Below, one piece after another: positions 63,602 to 64,000 of a DNA stretch of 64,000 nucleotides. Below the pieces are notes generated by a model that was not told the origin of the DNA, did not search any database, and saw only the letters and a list, made by a program, of their open reading frames with translations. The translations under genes and the position numbers were made by a program. Origin of the DNA: Xanthomonas albilineans. GTDB taxonomy: Bacteria > Pseudomonadota > Gammaproteobacteria > Xanthomonadales > Xanthomonadaceae. Where the stretch lies: assembly GCF_002939705.1 (NCBI RefSeq), contig NZ_MDCB01000005.1, positions 124,001 through 188,000 on the forward strand. Reading direction: 5' to 3'. Positions within the stretch are counted from its first letter, which is position 1; each line of letters starts with the position of its first letter.

Positions 63602-64000
63602 TTACTTGCCCAGTTCGAACACCACGTCCAGGCTGACCGAGACGCTGCTCTCGCCCGGTGCCACCGGTGTTTCTATCGCTGTATTCGTCGCCATCGCACG
63701 CATCATCGCCATCGGCGGGCGCACGCCGCCGCTGTTGCCCTCGGAGATGCTGACGATGCGGCGCACGCGCAGGCCCAGCGTTTTGGCGTAGTTCTGCGCG
63801 CGGGCTTGGGCTTTCTTCAGGGCGTCGCCGCGGGCCTGATCGTACAGCGGTTCCGGATTATCGATCTCGAAACTTGGGCCGTTGATCTGATTGGCGCCCT
63901 GCGCGGCCAGGGCGTCCAGCACTTTGCCCAGTTTGGCAATGTCGCGCACCTTCAGGTCGACCGAGTTGTTGGCCTGGTAATTGGGCTGTTTTGCTCGGTT
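63602..64000 (-). CDS. SIMPL-domain (DUF541) protein, partial
   Basis: The frame runs off the end of the window at 64000, and the stop (TAA on the minus strand) is at 63602-63604. The visible part begins NRAKQPNYQANNSVDLKVRD and continues GKVLDALAAQGANQINGPSFEIDNPEPL, ARGDALKKAQARAQNYAKTLGLRVRRIVSISEG, and ends SVSVSLDVVFELGK. This is the SIMPL/DUF541 domain of small exported proteins, one of which (BP26/YggE) protects against oxidative stress. It has host-like GC and marks the right edge of the island. The signal peptide would lie beyond the window. Confidence 0.85.
   Translation of the reverse strand, partial: NRAKQPNYQANNSVDLKVRDIAKLGKVLDALAAQGANQINGPSFEIDNPEPLYDQARGDALKKAQARAQNYAKTLGLRVRRIVSISEGNSGGVRPPMAMMRAMATNTAIETPVAPGESSVSVSLDVVFELGK

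Overview
The window is chromosomal DNA of a Xanthomonas or close Xanthomonadaceae relative. The evidence is high GC, the block leuS-lptE-holA-nadD-rsfS-rlmH, an AcvB/VirJ gene beside mprF, Oar-like TonB-dependent receptors, TTG starts, and Xanthomonas-type IS5, IS3 and IS1595 relics. Several broken genes suggest a lineage undergoing gene decay, possibly of the albilineans/translucens side of the genus. That placement is inference only.

Layout. 1-3791: end of a DUF2946 gene, a TonB-dependent receptor and a PepSY membrane protein (metal/siderophore uptake). 4019-13540: a secreted trypsin-like protease, a frameshifted SGNH hydrolase, a pseudouridine-synthase-like protein lacking the catalytic Asp, DUF2058, an EAL phosphodiesterase, a YkgJ protein, a YegD-type Hsp70, an old yellow enzyme and a small Cys-rich protein. 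13673-17940: AcvB-like protein and MprF, convergent. 18195-19199: decayed membrane gene and RidA. 19447-27966: lipid-modification operon (desaturase, FAD oxidoreductase, DUF1365, CFA synthase, DUF2878, DUF1295, second CFA-type enzyme) downstream of an ECF sigma/RskA-type anti-sigma pair; most genes are joined by 4-base ATGA overlaps. 28025-39940: housekeeping and hypothetical genes including rnfB-like, metG, mmuM, a DUF885 protein, yhhQ, DUF502 and cnoX. 40086-47511: leuS-lptE-holA-nadD-rsfS-(J-domain gene)-rlmH. 48016-51054: Oar-like TonB receptor.

About 51.3-63.5 kb is a visibly AT-richer accessory island bounded by decayed insertion sequences. It encodes two nicotianamine-synthase-like enzymes, an ATP-grasp ligase overlapping the second by 8 bases, a NodT outer-membrane factor, an MFS transporter, a membrane-fusion protein and an RND pump. 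This looks like a compact locus for making and exporting a nicotianamine-like metallophore or a related SAM-derived amino-acid conjugate. The opine dehydrogenase and histidine racemase of staphylopine/pseudopaline loci are absent and an ATP-grasp enzyme is present instead, so I know of no described system that matches. The first NAS-like gene has a ten-G tract between a well-placed ribosome-binding site/ATG and the body of the gene, which suggests phase-variable or frameshifted translation.

The window ends inside a SIMPL-domain gene. I saw no tRNA, rRNA, CRISPR array or replication origin.
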